From Mariprofundus ferrooxydans PV-1 (lineage in GTDB: Bacteria; Pseudomonadota; Zetaproteobacteria; Mariprofundales; Mariprofundaceae), in the NCBI RefSeq assembly GCF_000153765.1, contig NZ_DS022294.1:1086678-1145162 (forward strand): a stretch of 58,485 bases of DNA, in the 5' to 3' direction. The notes beneath the pieces were generated by a model. The model made no database searches and was not told where the DNA came from. It saw nothing but the letters and a program-made list of their open reading frames with translations. The first letter of the stretch is position 1. Each line of letters opens with the position of its first letter. The translations under genes and the position numbers were made by a program. Shown here piece by piece: positions 1 through 8,690 of this stretch.

Positions 1-665
1 TGTACCTGTTGCAGGCTGATAGCCGGATCAACCAGCCAGCCGGTACGCACCTGCAGATCCATCTGCTGCTGCTGCTCCCGGTTAGTTTTCAGCTCATTCT
101 GCGCCTTGCGCATCAGCGCCAGCTCATTGCTGAGCGCATCAATGGTGGTCATCAGGCGATCGATTTCAGCCTTGCCTACACTGCTGCTTTCAACAGCAGG
201 CGGCGGCGTCACTTCCGCAGCAGGTTCAACCGGTTGACTCTGCGCCTGCTCCACTTGCTGATCGGCAGCAGACTGATCCGAAGTTGAGCCATCGGAGGGG
301 GTTACGGGCAACACAAAGGAACCGGACTCATGCGTGATTGCCGTTGCCGATTCATCCGGCACAACGGCAGACGATTCCGCCTGTGGCTCAGTAACAGAAT
401 GAGAATCAACCGATGCCGGATGCAAAGTGCTCAACGACGCCTTCACCTTATCAAACAGCGGTTGCAACTTGCCGCCCGCCGCCAGAGAAGCGAAGACCAG
501 CGCAATCACAACAAACAGCAACACCAGTATGCGGGTGGCCAGGCCTGTTTTACGCTGCGCGCCCTCTTCAGCCTCAGGCTGCGGCTCATTCCCGCCAGCA
601 CTGTCGGCGATGACAGCCTCTATCGCTGCATCATTCGTTTCGGATACCGGTTTGTTCTCGCTCAT
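1..665 (-). CDS. Membrane-anchored coiled-coil protein, HemX-like (partial, C-terminus beyond the left edge)
   Basis: ATG at 665, six bases after the hemB stop; the frame stays open for 221 codons to the window edge, so only the N-terminal part is seen. A short acidic cytoplasmic tail is followed by one hydrophobic segment (about residues 43-64), a Pro/Ser/Glu-rich linker, and a probable coiled coil from about residue 175. This architecture, directly behind hemD and hemB, matches HemX-type proteins (annotated as uroporphyrinogen-III C-methyltransferase-like), which are thought to scaffold haem synthesis enzymes at the membrane. The assignment rests on architecture and context, not on a conserved motif, so another mitofilin-like membrane protein is possible. 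Confidence 0.6.
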   Translation of the reverse strand, partial: MSENKPVSETNDAAIEAVIADSAGGNEPQPEAEEGAQRKTGLATRILVLLFVVIALVFASLAAGGKLQPLFDKVKASLSTLHPASVDSHSVTEPQAESSAVVPDESATAITHESGSFVLPVTPSDGSTSDQSAADQQVEQAQSQPVEPAAEVTPPPAVESSSVGKAEIDRLMTTIDALSNELALMRKAQNELKTNREQQQQMDLQVRTGWLVDPAISLQQV

Positions 666-671
666 GATTGC

Positions 672-1655
672 TTAACTATCGTTCAGCCAGCGTGCCACGT
701 CCAGTGCGTGATATGAAAGAATCAGATCCGCACCTGCACGCTTGAAGCTGAGCATGGTTTCCAGCACCACGCGCTTTTCATCAATCCAGCCCTTTTCGGC
801 AGCCGCCTTCACCATCGCATATTCACCCGACACATTATAGACAGCCATCGGCAACAGCGTGGCATCTTTCACTTCGCGGATAATATCCATATAGGCCAGC
901 GCCGGCTTAACCATCAGGAAGTCGGCCCCCTCTTCGGCATCCAGGAGCGCCTCCTTGATCGCTTCGCGCCGGTTACCCGGGTCCATCTGATAGGTAGCAC
1001 GATCGCCGAATGCGGGCGTGGAGTCGGCGGCATCACGGAACGGGCCGAAGTAACCGGAGGCATATTTCACGGCATAGGACATGATAGGTACATTGGTAAA
1101 CCCGGCCTCATCCAGCGCCTGACGAATGGCAGCGATCATACCGTCCATCATGCCGGATGGGGCAATGATATCGATACCGGCTTCGGCGTAGGAGACCGCC
1201 TCCTTCTGCAGGTTGGCCAGCGTGGCATCATTATCCACATCCTGGCCGTGCAATACACCGCAGTGGCCGTGATCGGTATATTCACAGCAACAGGTATCGG
1301 CAATCACGCACATATCCGGGCAGGCCGCCTTGGCCGCGCGAATTGCCTGCTGCACGATGCCATTGGCATCCCAGCCCGATGAGCCGATCGCATCTTTTGT
1401 CGCCGGAATACCGAACAGGATCACACCCGGAATACCCAGCGCCTCAACCTCACGTACGGCATCGCCCACCATTGATACCGGAATGCGCGATACGCCCGGC
1501 ATGCTGCCGACGGCGACCGGTGCATCGATGGTTTCATCGACAAACAGCGGGTAAATAAAATCCGAAGGCGACAGCGTGGTTTCACGCACCATCCGCCGTA
1601 TCACCGGCGTACTGCGCAAGCGGCGAGGGCGGATAATCAGATCGGGCAAGGACAT
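672..1655 (-). CDS. hemB: Delta-aminolevulinic acid dehydratase (porphobilinogen synthase)
   Basis: Condenses two 5-aminolevulinate molecules to porphobilinogen, the second common step of haem and sirohaem synthesis, in the cytoplasm. The 327-residue length is normal. Visible signatures are the cysteine-rich metal site ([17 protein letters not shown]), typical of zinc-dependent enzymes, and two Schiff-base lysines, in [12 protein letters not shown] and in [13 protein letters not shown] at 1655 has an AGGAG seven bases upstream, in the 12-base gap after hemD, so hemD-hemB and the HemX-like gene read as one operon. Confidence 0.97.
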   Translation of the reverse strand: MSLPDLIIRPRRLRSTPVIRRMVRETTLSPSDFIYPLFVDETIDAPVAVGSMPGVSRIPVSMVGDAVREVEALGIPGVILFGIPATKDAIGSSGWDANGIVQQAIRAAKAACPDMCVIADTCCCEYTDHGHCGVLHGQDVDNDATLANLQKEAVSYAEAGIDIIAPSGMMDGMIAAIRQALDEAGFTNVPIMSYAVKYASGYFGPFRDAADSTPAFGDRATYQMDPGNRREAIKEALLDAEEGADFLMVKPALAYMDIIREVKDATLLPMAVYNVSGEYAMVKAAAEKGWIDEKRVVLETMLSFKRAGADLILSYHALDVARWLNDS

Positions 1656-1667
1656 GGGTTTCTCCTG

Positions 1668-2459
1668 TCATTCATGGGTATAAGATGATCTATCTGTAGC
1701 AAAATGGTCGCTCAAAACATCGAGCATTGCCTCAAAACTAGCGCTTTTGGCAACAAGCTGCACGTGCAGCCCTCCGCACATCGCCGCCGCCGCCATTTTC
1801 TGGCTGATGGCAACACTCACCGGGCGCGCCGCAAGTGTTGCATCGCCGACACGCTGAAGATAGTGCAGGCAGGCTCTGGCACTGCCGAGCAATACGGCAT
1901 CCACCTCTCCGTCGCGCAGCATGGCAATCACATCCGAGGCATCGTCATGCGGACAGATCGTACGGTAGGCAGCCACCGTCTCCACCTCAATACCGCGCTC
2001 CGTCAGCGCCTCTGCCAATGCCTCGCGTCCCTCTTCGGCGCGAAAGAACAGCAGCCTCTCGGGCAAACCCGATTGCAGATATGCATCCACAAGCCCGTCC
2101 TGCGAGGCCGTTTCCGGTACGATATCCGTGCGGATGCCATGCTGGTTCAGGCAGTCGGCTGTTTGGTTCCCCACCGCCGCCACGCGCATCGGTGCAAACA
2201 ATGCTGCTGCATCCATGCCGTGGCTCCCCAGTGCATCCACCACGCTGCTGACGCCATTACAGCTGGTAAACAGCACATCGCTAAAGCGCTCCAGCTTCGC
2301 GATCGCCTGCATAATCGTATCCGGCATCGATTCAACCGCCAGACAGGGGAAAGCTACGGGAACCGCACCGCGACGACGCACCATTTCGGCAAGCGCCGGA
2401 AGCTGGGCGGCCGCGCGCGTGAGCAGGATACGCCGACCGGCGAGTGGCTGTGAAGACAT
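1668..2459 (-). CDS. hemD: Uroporphyrinogen-III synthase
   Basis: Closes and inverts ring D of hydroxymethylbilane to give uroporphyrinogen III. The protein begins GRRILLTRAAAQ and carries the family's two-lobed Rossmann-like layout, including FTSCNGVSSVVDAL and a late LLGSARACLHYL segment. The family is poorly conserved, but the fit and the hemB neighbour are convincing. The frame is open to a GTG at 2528; I prefer ATG at 2459 because the extra 23 residues have no family counterpart, although neither start has a clear ribosome-binding site. The usual partner hemC is not in the window. Confidence 0.88.
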   Translation of the reverse strand: MSSQPLAGRRILLTRAAAQLPALAEMVRRRGAVPVAFPCLAVESMPDTIMQAIAKLERFSDVLFTSCNGVSSVVDALGSHGMDAAALFAPMRVAAVGNQTADCLNQHGIRTDIVPETASQDGLVDAYLQSGLPERLLFFRAEEGREALAEALTERGIEVETVAAYRTICPHDDASDVIAMLRDGEVDAVLLGSARACLHYLQRVGDATLAARPVSVAISQKMAAAAMCGGLHVQLVAKSASFEAMLDVLSDHFATDRSSYTHE

Positions 2460-2769
2460 GAGCCAATCATGCAACAAGAGGCAATAAACAGCCAGATCCC
2501 GATATGCAAACGCAGGAACGACCCGCACCCATCTGACCCACAGTCAGGCGGCTGGCCAGAGTCAAAAAGCCTCTCATTTCAACGCCTACTATCGGTCATG
2601 GGCCTAAAGCTGTAGCATGTCCGGAATTAGTGACTCACGTTCCTTGTTTTTCCTTTCTGATATCCAACACCATTTTTAATAAATGCACGCGGGTATTTGC
2701 AGAAACGCTATCAATCGAAAAGCAGAGCACGCGCAGCCGGGTTAGCCGTTGGCACTCAAGGAGCGACAA
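2460..2769. other. Divergent intergenic region between hemD and the small barrel protein
   Basis: No gene or stable RNA is visible. The stretch 2640-2690 is AT-rich and probably holds the promoters of the plus-strand gene. The hemD promoter should also lie here. No clean -35/-10 pair could be chosen by eye. Confidence 0.4.
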
Positions 2770-3099
2770 ATGCAACAAACTGTATATTCAAAAGATCTGC
2801 TTGTATTAAGGGATGGTCAGGCGCTATCCGGCAAGGTGATTAAAAACGAGTTTAAAATGAGGACGGCATTTGGCGATGTCACTGTAAAAAAAGATAATAT
2901 CATCCACATCCACTTCATGCGTCCCGACGGCACAGGCTTCCCGCCTACCGATGAAATCCGAACCAATACCGGCGACGACATAAGAGGCCAGTTGATACAG
3001 GCACAAACCATCTCATTTGTATTAGCCGAGGATAATCAGACAGAACGGGTTCCCAAAGACAACATCAACACCCTGCTGTTTCTGGGCTCCCAGGACTAA
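2770..3099 (+). CDS. Small protein with two repeated beta-barrel-like units, unknown function
   Basis: I do not recognise a named family. The 109-residue product shows an internal duplication: residues about 10-50 (LRDGQALSGKV, then V-K-K-D-N-I-I-H-I) resemble residues about 63-105 (NTGDDIRGQL, then V-P-K-D-N-I-N-T-L). Each unit looks like a small Sm-like or SH3-like strand bundle. No signal peptide or membrane segment is present, so it is probably cytoplasmic. The frame extends to a TTG at 2749, but ATG 2770 is preceded by AAGGAG (2758-2763) at ideal spacing and is the better start. It stands alone and is followed by a strong terminator. Confidence 0.75.
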   Translation: MQQTVYSKDLLVLRDGQALSGKVIKNEFKMRTAFGDVTVKKDNIIHIHFMRPDGTGFPPTDEIRTNTGDDIRGQLIQAQTISFVLAEDNQTERVPKDNINTLLFLGSQD

Positions 3100-3174
3100 A
3101 ACAACGCCCCGCCACCACCGGCCGGTAAATACCGCTTGCGCCGGCGGCAACAGGCTCAGCCTACCCACTCTGTC

Positions 3175-3211
3175 AAAGCCCTCTGCGAAAGCAGGGGGCT
3201 TTTTCTTTTTT
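3175..3211 (+). terminator. Rho-independent terminator
   Basis: Stem AAAGCCCTCTGC (3175-3186), GAAA loop, partner GCAGGGGGCTTTT, then a T-rich tail with one interrupting C. It ends the transcript of the small barrel protein. Confidence 0.9.
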
Positions 3212-3261
3212 CATCATGGTTGTAAGCTGTGTAGGTCAATTCCGGTAAGGATCTGTGACGC

Positions 3262-3378
3262 ATGAAGGTGGATTCCCGGAGGGAAGTCGATAAAGTCCTG
3301 TCTCTGACGCTCTTCGGAGGGCATACCATGGCACAGATTGAAATCGCTACCTCGCATAGCCCCGTGGCCGTTCCGTGA
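3262..3378 (+). CDS. 38-residue ORF overlapping the start of the sensor kinase (possible leader peptide)
   Basis: ATG at 3262 with a TAAGGA 10-11 bases upstream opens a 38-codon frame. An internal in-frame ATG at 3328 has GGAGG (3316-3320) at good spacing. The TGA stop (3376-3378) overlaps the GTG start of the downstream histidine kinase (GTGA, 3375-3378), and the kinase has no convincing ribosome-binding site of its own. That arrangement is typical of translational coupling. The peptide is not hydrophobic and has no recognisable domain. It could be a coupling or leader peptide, or the sequence could be fortuitous. Confidence 0.5.
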   Translation: MKVDSRREVDKVLSLTLFGGHTMAQIEIATSHSPVAVP

Positions 3379-5540
3379 GCATACCGGAGACAGGGTTAAT
3401 CAGACGTTTTGCCCTGATTTACCTCGGCTGTGCAATCGTGCTGAGTGTCATCCTGTTCACCGTTGCCCGATACGATGATCATGCACGCCTGGCACAGCTT
3501 GCGGCAAGCGAATTGCGTTATGTCGGTGTGGCCCGCGTGCGAGCTGAAAAGGACTTCGAGCCGGCCGAGGGCGATATTCACATCATCGCGAATATGGACG
3601 ATCTGCGTCAATATGTGGAAAACGGCGATCCGCTACACCGGGAGAAGGTGGAGCAGTATTTCATGCTGCTTGCCCAGGGCAGGCAGCACTACTATCAGAT
3701 ACGTTATCTCGATGCCGACGGGCGGGAAAAGATCCGCATCAATTTCAAGGATGGCAAAGGCGTTGTTGTCCCGCGCGAAGAGTTGCAGGACAAGTCGGCA
3801 TACTACTATTTTCATGATGCGAAGCAGCTTGTGCGCAACAAAATCTATGTTTCCCCGCTGGATCTGAATGTCGAGCATGATCGGGTGGAGATTCCCTACA
3901 GGCCGGTAGTCCGCTTTGCAGCCCCGGTGTTCGACAGTGCGGGCCACAAGCGAGGCCTGGTGGTGCTGAATTATATCGCCGATGAAATGTTGAAACATTT
4001 CCACGAGGCAATGCTGAGCAGTGAAGCCGGAAGCGGCATGCTGCTCAATAGCGAGGGCTACTGGCTGAGCAGTCCGAATCCCCGGGATGAATGGGGCTTT
4101 ATGCTCGGCAAGCCGGATCGGACCTTCGGGCATGATTATCCCGAGGCGTGGCGCCGTATCTCAACGACCGATACGGGCACGCTGCTGACCGCCAGAGGCC
4201 TGTTTACATTCGCCACTGCTCACCCCTTGCTGGATGATGCCCATGCATTCCCGGGCTCTCCGGGATGGACCGTGACCGGAGGAGAGTCTCACAGCGGGCT
4301 CGGATACAACTGGAAGATCGTATCGTTTATACCCACGGCTGCGCTCTCGGCCGGGGCTTTCTACAACAAACCCGTTGGCAGGGTGCTGATCGTCTCCGCC
4401 TATCTGCTGCTGGCTCTGGTCATCCTGGGCATCGTGCTTGTCGCAGCAAAACAAAAAAAGGCCGAAGAAGCGATCAGGCTGATGGCCTTGTTGCTGGAGT
4501 TGGCTCCCGGACCTGTGATGCGGATTGATCGCAGTGGAACCATTTGCCTGGCGAACACGGCAAGCAAACACCTTTATGGCATCGATGAGGTTGAGGGGAT
4601 GTCCATCTTCTCGGCCATTCCCGCTCTGGCGCGCGAGGAGTTCGAAGATATGTTTGGCGCCGCCGAGAAGATCGTCCAGGTGGAGGAAAAACTGGGCGAT
4701 GCAAACTACTTCTTTGTGCTGAAAAGCGGCCCAAAGCGGAAATATGTGTTCGCCTACGGGACGGATATCTCACTGATCAAGCTGCTTGAGGAGCAGGTGC
4801 GGCATGCCCAGAAGATGGAGGTGGTGGGACAGCTTGCCAGCGGTGTCGCACATGATTTTAACACCCTGCTCGGCGTGATTCTGGGGTATAGCGAAATGCT
4901 CAGGGAGACGTTGCCGGAAGACAGTGTCAACCGCGCCAATATCGAGGCGATCATGAATGCCGGCGGACGTGCCAAGGCCCTGGTGATCCAGTTGATGGAT
5001 TTCAGCAGGCTGGGTACGACCGAGCAGGAGACGATATCACTTGCATCGCTGCTACAAGATAGCATCAGTCTGCTCAAACCCTCCCTGCCGGAATGGATCT
5101 CCATCCGGCAGGATATCCAGGAAAATACCGGCATGATTGAGGCTAATGCCATGCAAATCGGCCAGGTCATCATGAATCTTTGCATGAACGCTGCCGACGC
5201 CATCGGCGATACTGCGGGCGAGCTGCGGATCAGTTTGATGGAGACCGAGGTGGATGACAGCATGGCATCTGCCCATATGGTCGAACCGGGCACCTACCTG
5301 CAGTTAAGCATCGCGGATAATGGCAGCGGGATGGATGAGGCAACGATGCAACACCTGTTCGAGCCCTTTTTCACCACCAAGGATATCGGCAGCGGGACAG
5401 GTTTGGGCCTTGCAGTGGTCCACGGTATCATCAAGAGTCACGGCGGGTTTGTCACCGTGGAAAGCGAGCCGGGAACAGGTAGCAGCTTTCATGTTTACCT
5501 GCCGAAGGTGATGGAATCACAGGTAAGAAACGGGGATTAG
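3375..5540 (+). CDS. Membrane sensor histidine kinase (double-Cache sensor, PAS, HisKA, HATPase)
   Basis: A 721-residue hybrid-free sensor kinase. TM1 lies at about residues 11-27, a periplasmic region of about 300 residues with dCache character follows, and TM2 is at about 335-360. A PAS domain (about 365-470) comes next, then a HisKA domain with the phospho-acceptor in GVAHDFNTLLG (His 493) and a HATPase_c domain with NLCMNAADA (N box), DNGSGM (G1), and GSGTGLGLAVV (G2). AHDFNTLL is typical of kinases paired with stand-alone receivers, and such a receiver follows 63 bases downstream. The start is a GTG overlapping the stop of a short upstream ORF. The ligand cannot be read from sequence. 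Confidence 0.93.
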   Translation: MSIPETGLIRRFALIYLGCAIVLSVILFTVARYDDHARLAQLAASELRYVGVARVRAEKDFEPAEGDIHIIANMDDLRQYVENGDPLHREKVEQYFMLLAQGRQHYYQIRYLDADGREKIRINFKDGKGVVVPREELQDKSAYYYFHDAKQLVRNKIYVSPLDLNVEHDRVEIPYRPVVRFAAPVFDSAGHKRGLVVLNYIADEMLKHFHEAMLSSEAGSGMLLNSEGYWLSSPNPRDEWGFMLGKPDRTFGHDYPEAWRRISTTDTGTLLTARGLFTFATAHPLLDDAHAFPGSPGWTVTGGESHSGLGYNWKIVSFIPTAALSAGAFYNKPVGRVLIVSAYLLLALVILGIVLVAAKQKKAEEAIRLMALLLELAPGPVMRIDRSGTICLANTASKHLYGIDEVEGMSIFSAIPALAREEFEDMFGAAEKIVQVEEKLGDANYFFVLKSGPKRKYVFAYGTDISLIKLLEEQVRHAQKMEVVGQLASGVAHDFNTLLGVILGYSEMLRETLPEDSVNRANIEAIMNAGGRAKALVIQLMDFSRLGTTEQETISLASLLQDSISLLKPSLPEWISIRQDIQENTGMIEANAMQIGQVIMNLCMNAADAIGDTAGELRISLMETEVDDSMASAHMVEPGTYLQLSIADNGSGMDEATMQHLFEPFFTTKDIGSGTGLGLAVVHGIIKSHGGFVTVESEPGTGSSFHVYLPKVMESQVRNGD

Positions 5541-5603
5541 TAGTTGTATGATGTTTTGCCGTTTCTGCCGATCAATATATCAAGATTGAACGGGGCGAAT
5601 TGA

Positions 5604-5984
5604 ATGGCACGCATACTGATCATTGATGACGAAGCACTGTTCCGAAAAATGCTGCGACAGATGCTGGAAATGGCCGGCTATGAGGTATTGGAGGCGGCCA
5701 ATGGTGAGCATGGAATAGCCATGTTCACGGCACAGCCGACGGATCTGGTCATTACTGATATTTTTATGCCGGAGAAAGAGGGTATTTCGACCATTCAGGA
5801 TCTAAGGCGGGATTACCCGAACCTGAAAATCATGGCTGTCACCGGCGGCGGCTACAAGCGCCGCGGTTTCGAATACCTGCAGTTCGCGGACAAGGTCGGT
5901 GCCGATTGCGTCCTCAGAAAACCCTTCGAGCGTCAGGAGTTGCTCGACGCAGTTCAGCAGCTACTAACACCAGGAGCCCATTAA
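5604..5984 (+). CDS. Single-domain response regulator (CheY-like)
   Basis: A 126-residue receiver domain with no output domain. The acidic pocket IIDDE near residues 6-10, the phospho-acceptor Asp 52 in ITDIFMPEKEG, the conserved Thr in AVTGGG and the Lys in LRKPFER are all present. It is co-directional with the sensor kinase and most likely its cognate phospho-acceptor, acting by protein contact or as a phosphorelay intermediate. The GGGYKRRGFEYL segment (about residues 83-94) follows the conserved Thr. Confidence 0.93.
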   Translation: MARILIIDDEALFRKMLRQMLEMAGYEVLEAANGEHGIAMFTAQPTDLVITDIFMPEKEGISTIQDLRRDYPNLKIMAVTGGGYKRRGFEYLQFADKVGADCVLRKPFERQELLDAVQQLLTPGAH

Positions 5985-6204
5985 GCAGCATAGAAATGCG
6001 GTCATCAGGGCCTGCAGAGCTACAGTCACACCCACCGGATACTGATACAAGCCTTCACAGATCGCCTGCCTGGTGCGATAGCGCACAGACTTAGATGGGG
6101 TGAGTCACTAACATAGAGCGGGTCAAAGCGAGTCCTCACGTCACGCCGTCGTATTCAAGCGCGGTCACAGCAATCAGGGCTCCGGGCAAAAGGATGGTTC
6201 AAAC

Positions 6205-6645
6205 ATGAAACGATTTCTTATCGCATCGGCTCTCGCCGTTGCAACCGCAGCCACTCCGGCACTGGCTGCCGACGTCGGCGTCTCGGTCAGTATCGGCCAG
6301 CCCGGCTTCTATGGCCAACTCGATATAGGCGGTTTTCCGCCGCCACGCGTGATCTATCGTCAACCGATCATTGTCGAGCGGGCTCCCGCAAACCGCCCTC
6401 CCGTCTATCTGCGCGTACCTCGGAATCAAATCAAACATTGGAGCAAGTACTGCCACAGATACAACGCCTGCGGCGAACGGGTCTATTTTGTGCACGACGA
6501 CTGGTACGAGCGCGACTATGTCCCGCGCTATCAGGAAAAGCACCACAGGAAAGAGAGAGACCATGACAATCGCCGGGATGATCGCCGCGGCGATCATGAC
6601 AACGGCCACCATGACAAGGACCGTGGCCACGGCCGCGATCACTAA
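6205..6645 (+). CDS. Secreted protein with a His/Asp/Arg-rich C-terminal tail
   Basis: Signal peptide at residues 1-21 (ends TPALAA). The mature N-terminal part has the pattern SVSIGQPGFYGQLDIGGFPPP and a cysteine pair in KYCHRYNACG, which I recognise as a recurrent family of small periplasmic proteins without known function. From about residue 110 the chain is almost only His, Asp, Arg, Lys, Glu and Asn (for example HHRKERDHDNRRDD, GHHDKDRGHGRDH). Such tails bind divalent metals, so a periplasmic metal-buffer role is a reasonable inference. No operon partner is evident. Confidence 0.8.
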   Translation: MKRFLIASALAVATAATPALAADVGVSVSIGQPGFYGQLDIGGFPPPRVIYRQPIIVERAPANRPPVYLRVPRNQIKHWSKYCHRYNACGERVYFVHDDWYERDYVPRYQEKHHRKERDHDNRRDDRRGDHDNGHHDKDRGHGRDH

Positions 6646-6684
6646 GAGCAAGGTTAGCCTGCCAGCAACCTGCTCTCACAGAAG

Positions 6685-6713
6685 AAGCCGCCTCTAACCG
6701 GGGCGACTTTTTT
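6685..6713 (+). terminator. Probable rho-independent terminator
   Basis: An AAGCCGCC arm (6685-6692 approximately) pairs with GGGGCGACTT, with one mismatch, and a T run follows. It lies 40 bases after the His-rich secreted protein gene. Confidence 0.55.
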
Positions 6714-6868
6714 AATGTGAAACATGGACCCGCTTTGGCAGCCACTCCCGTGGTTTTCGGCTCAGCTATCTGGCAGTTCAATGGAAATTCAACTATAAAC
6801 ATCTACCCATGCAATGAGCTTCCCAGGGGCATGATGAGTTTGAGGCTGATCGGGAAAAGGAGCGCACA

Positions 6869-7639
6869 ATGTTCAGAACATATATATTCGGCTTTATCGC
6901 TTCACTCATGCTCCTCGCTCCCCAAATGAGCATGGCCGAGATCGCCGATGCACACAGTCCGGCTGAGGAAAACGCGCAAAGCCTGTTGGCCGCCTTTGCA
7001 TCCTACACAGACTTGCGCCTGCTCTCGATCCGGCAAAGTCTGGAGATTCTGGCATCCACAACCGAGGCGAAATCGTTAAAGTGGAAAACAATGGAGCCGC
7101 TGTTGCGCGGATATCAAGAATCGGATGATGGCCTGATTGTCTGGTTTGTCCGCCCCGACGGCACATACTTCACCGTCGATAAGGGAAAGGTTGCGAAGAC
7201 GCTGAGCGACCGCAGCTATTTCCCTCCCCTCATGTCCGGACAGATAATTGACGGAGAACTGGTTGTCAGCAAAAGCACCGGGAAACGCTCCACCGTAATC
7301 GCGGTACCTGTGATGAAAGGAGGCAAGGTAGTCGGTGCGATCGGCGCTTCGGTTTTCCTCGAAAAGCTTGCCGATCAAGTGAGTACCACGCTGGCGTTGC
7401 CGGCTAACATCTCCTTTTTTGCCCTCGCCCCGAGTGGCCTGACCGCCCTGCACAAAAAGACCAACCGGGAATTTCTCGATCCGCGCGATCTGGGAAGCCC
7501 AACGCTCAAGAAGGCCGCGAGCGAGATGCTGACGCATCAAGCAGGCGTCACCTCCTACATGTTTGACAATGTCACCAAGAAAGCAGTTTACCGGAGTTCT
7601 CCGCTGACCCAATGGAAGTTTGCCATCGTCTTCCAGTAA
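6869..7639 (+). CDS. Secreted stand-alone double-Cache domain protein
   Basis: Signal peptide at about residues 1-23 (MLLAPQMSMA), then roughly 230 residues of dCache_1-type sensor fold, seen in LIVWFVRPDGTYFTVDKGKV, a DRSYFPPLMSG loop, VIAVPVMKGGKVVGAIGASV and the closing WKFAIVFQ. There is no transmembrane anchor or signalling domain after it, so it is a periplasmic ligand-binding protein rather than a receptor. ATG 6869 has AAGGAG just upstream. It might present a small molecule to a membrane sensor, but no such link is visible here. Confidence 0.8.
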   Translation: MFRTYIFGFIASLMLLAPQMSMAEIADAHSPAEENAQSLLAAFASYTDLRLLSIRQSLEILASTTEAKSLKWKTMEPLLRGYQESDDGLIVWFVRPDGTYFTVDKGKVAKTLSDRSYFPPLMSGQIIDGELVVSKSTGKRSTVIAVPVMKGGKVVGAIGASVFLEKLADQVSTTLALPANISFFALAPSGLTALHKKTNREFLDPRDLGSPTLKKAASEMLTHQAGVTSYMFDNVTKKAVYRSSPLTQWKFAIVFQ

Positions 7640-7742
7640 ATATAGGGGGCTCCTCTGGAGGTCTTGGAAAACTAAAAAGTATAGGCATGAGACCCTATTG
7701 GTGCATTTCTAGAATTGGCTCCGAACATACAAACTAGTACTG

Positions 7743-8567
7743 TCAAAATATAGTCCTCTTCTTTGCGCTCTCAGTTGCCCCCATCGACCCATTCCCATAA
7801 CAGATTATGCTTGAACCAGTTGGCTGCTCTGGCCAACATTCTGGGGGCAATTTCTTTAAATCTAGTGGTAATTCGACAACGTCATCAATTGATGCATTTC
7901 TATATCGAGAGAGCTTCTGCAAATTTGGGAATGTATAATTAATGGGATTGTCCCAGACGACAAAGAAGGCAATTGGATAGAATTTCATAAGCCAAAAATA
8001 TGCCTGTCCCTCACAACCTAAATCTTTCAGTACAGCATCACGAATTAATATCTGCCTTTTATAGGGGTAGACCCAATAATAAATATTTATGAATGAAGGT
8101 AGGTTGAGTTTTGGGTCAAGAATATAGCTCTTAATTTCTTCTGTATGCGGGCCTTTTTGATATCGATTTACCCCTACGCTGCATAGGTGGCCAATTATTG
8201 CCCGCATGACTCGTTGTGGTTTAACGGCGATGCTAAGGGTTGATGGAAGGGCAAGTAGAGTAAGGCTATTTAGGATTTTGTGAGTTTGATCTGTAAACTT
8301 TTTAAAGTCCTTGTCATAACTTTCTCCAAGAACCCTGCCATTACAGCGTTTACAAATAGTCCTGTACTTAACTCCGCCCTGAGATGAGCGCCCCCTTTGT
8401 TTCTTTTGAGGGTGCTCTACAGCCAGCAAGTCAATTAAGTTAAACATATCAACCTGTTTAATCCTTACAGAGCCTTTAGGTGGAATATGGTCTTGCGTTA
8501 ATTCACCAATTTCACCACAAATATTGCACTGCCCATGACGGTTTCCATATGTTCGAATCAATCCCAT
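7743..8567 (-). CDS. HNH-endonuclease-like protein, AT-rich orphan gene
   Basis: A 274-residue protein whose first 80 residues hold an HNH-like zinc site: C14-x2-C17, then QDH (Asp 26, His 27) in TQDHIPPKG, then C72-x2-C75-Asn 76 in ICKRCNGR. The remaining 190 residues match no domain I know. The gene and its flanks are clearly more AT-rich than their neighbours and it has no operon partner, so horizontal acquisition is likely. HNH proteins of this kind occur as solitary nucleases and in defence islands. No further defence gene is seen here. Confidence 0.7.
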   Translation of the reverse strand: MGLIRTYGNRHGQCNICGEIGELTQDHIPPKGSVRIKQVDMFNLIDLLAVEHPQKKQRGRSSQGGVKYRTICKRCNGRVLGESYDKDFKKFTDQTHKILNSLTLLALPSTLSIAVKPQRVMRAIIGHLCSVGVNRYQKGPHTEEIKSYILDPKLNLPSFINIYYWVYPYKRQILIRDAVLKDLGCEGQAYFWLMKFYPIAFFVVWDNPINYTFPNLQKLSRYRNASIDDVVELPLDLKKLPPECWPEQPTGSSIICYGNGSMGATESAKKRTIF

Positions 8568-8690
8568 GTAAAATCACCTTACTCTAATCTGCACCTAGAA
8601 GAATAGAGAACGTGGAAGCAATTAAGTCTAAGCGAGTTTGGTCGAATCGCGTCACTAACTGCAAAATTAGTGCAGCGGTTGCGCAGGCTA

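Noticed and set aside
1704-2453. Long plus-strand frame across hemD (249 codons)
   Set aside because: It is antisense to a clear hemD, Arg/His-rich and without a domain; it arises from the GC-rich third-codon positions of hemD.
2627-2638. Inverted 12-base match TTAGTGACTCAC at 2627 and GTGAGTCACTAA at 6100
   Set aside because: About a hundred such matches are expected by chance in a window of this size; no regulator association.
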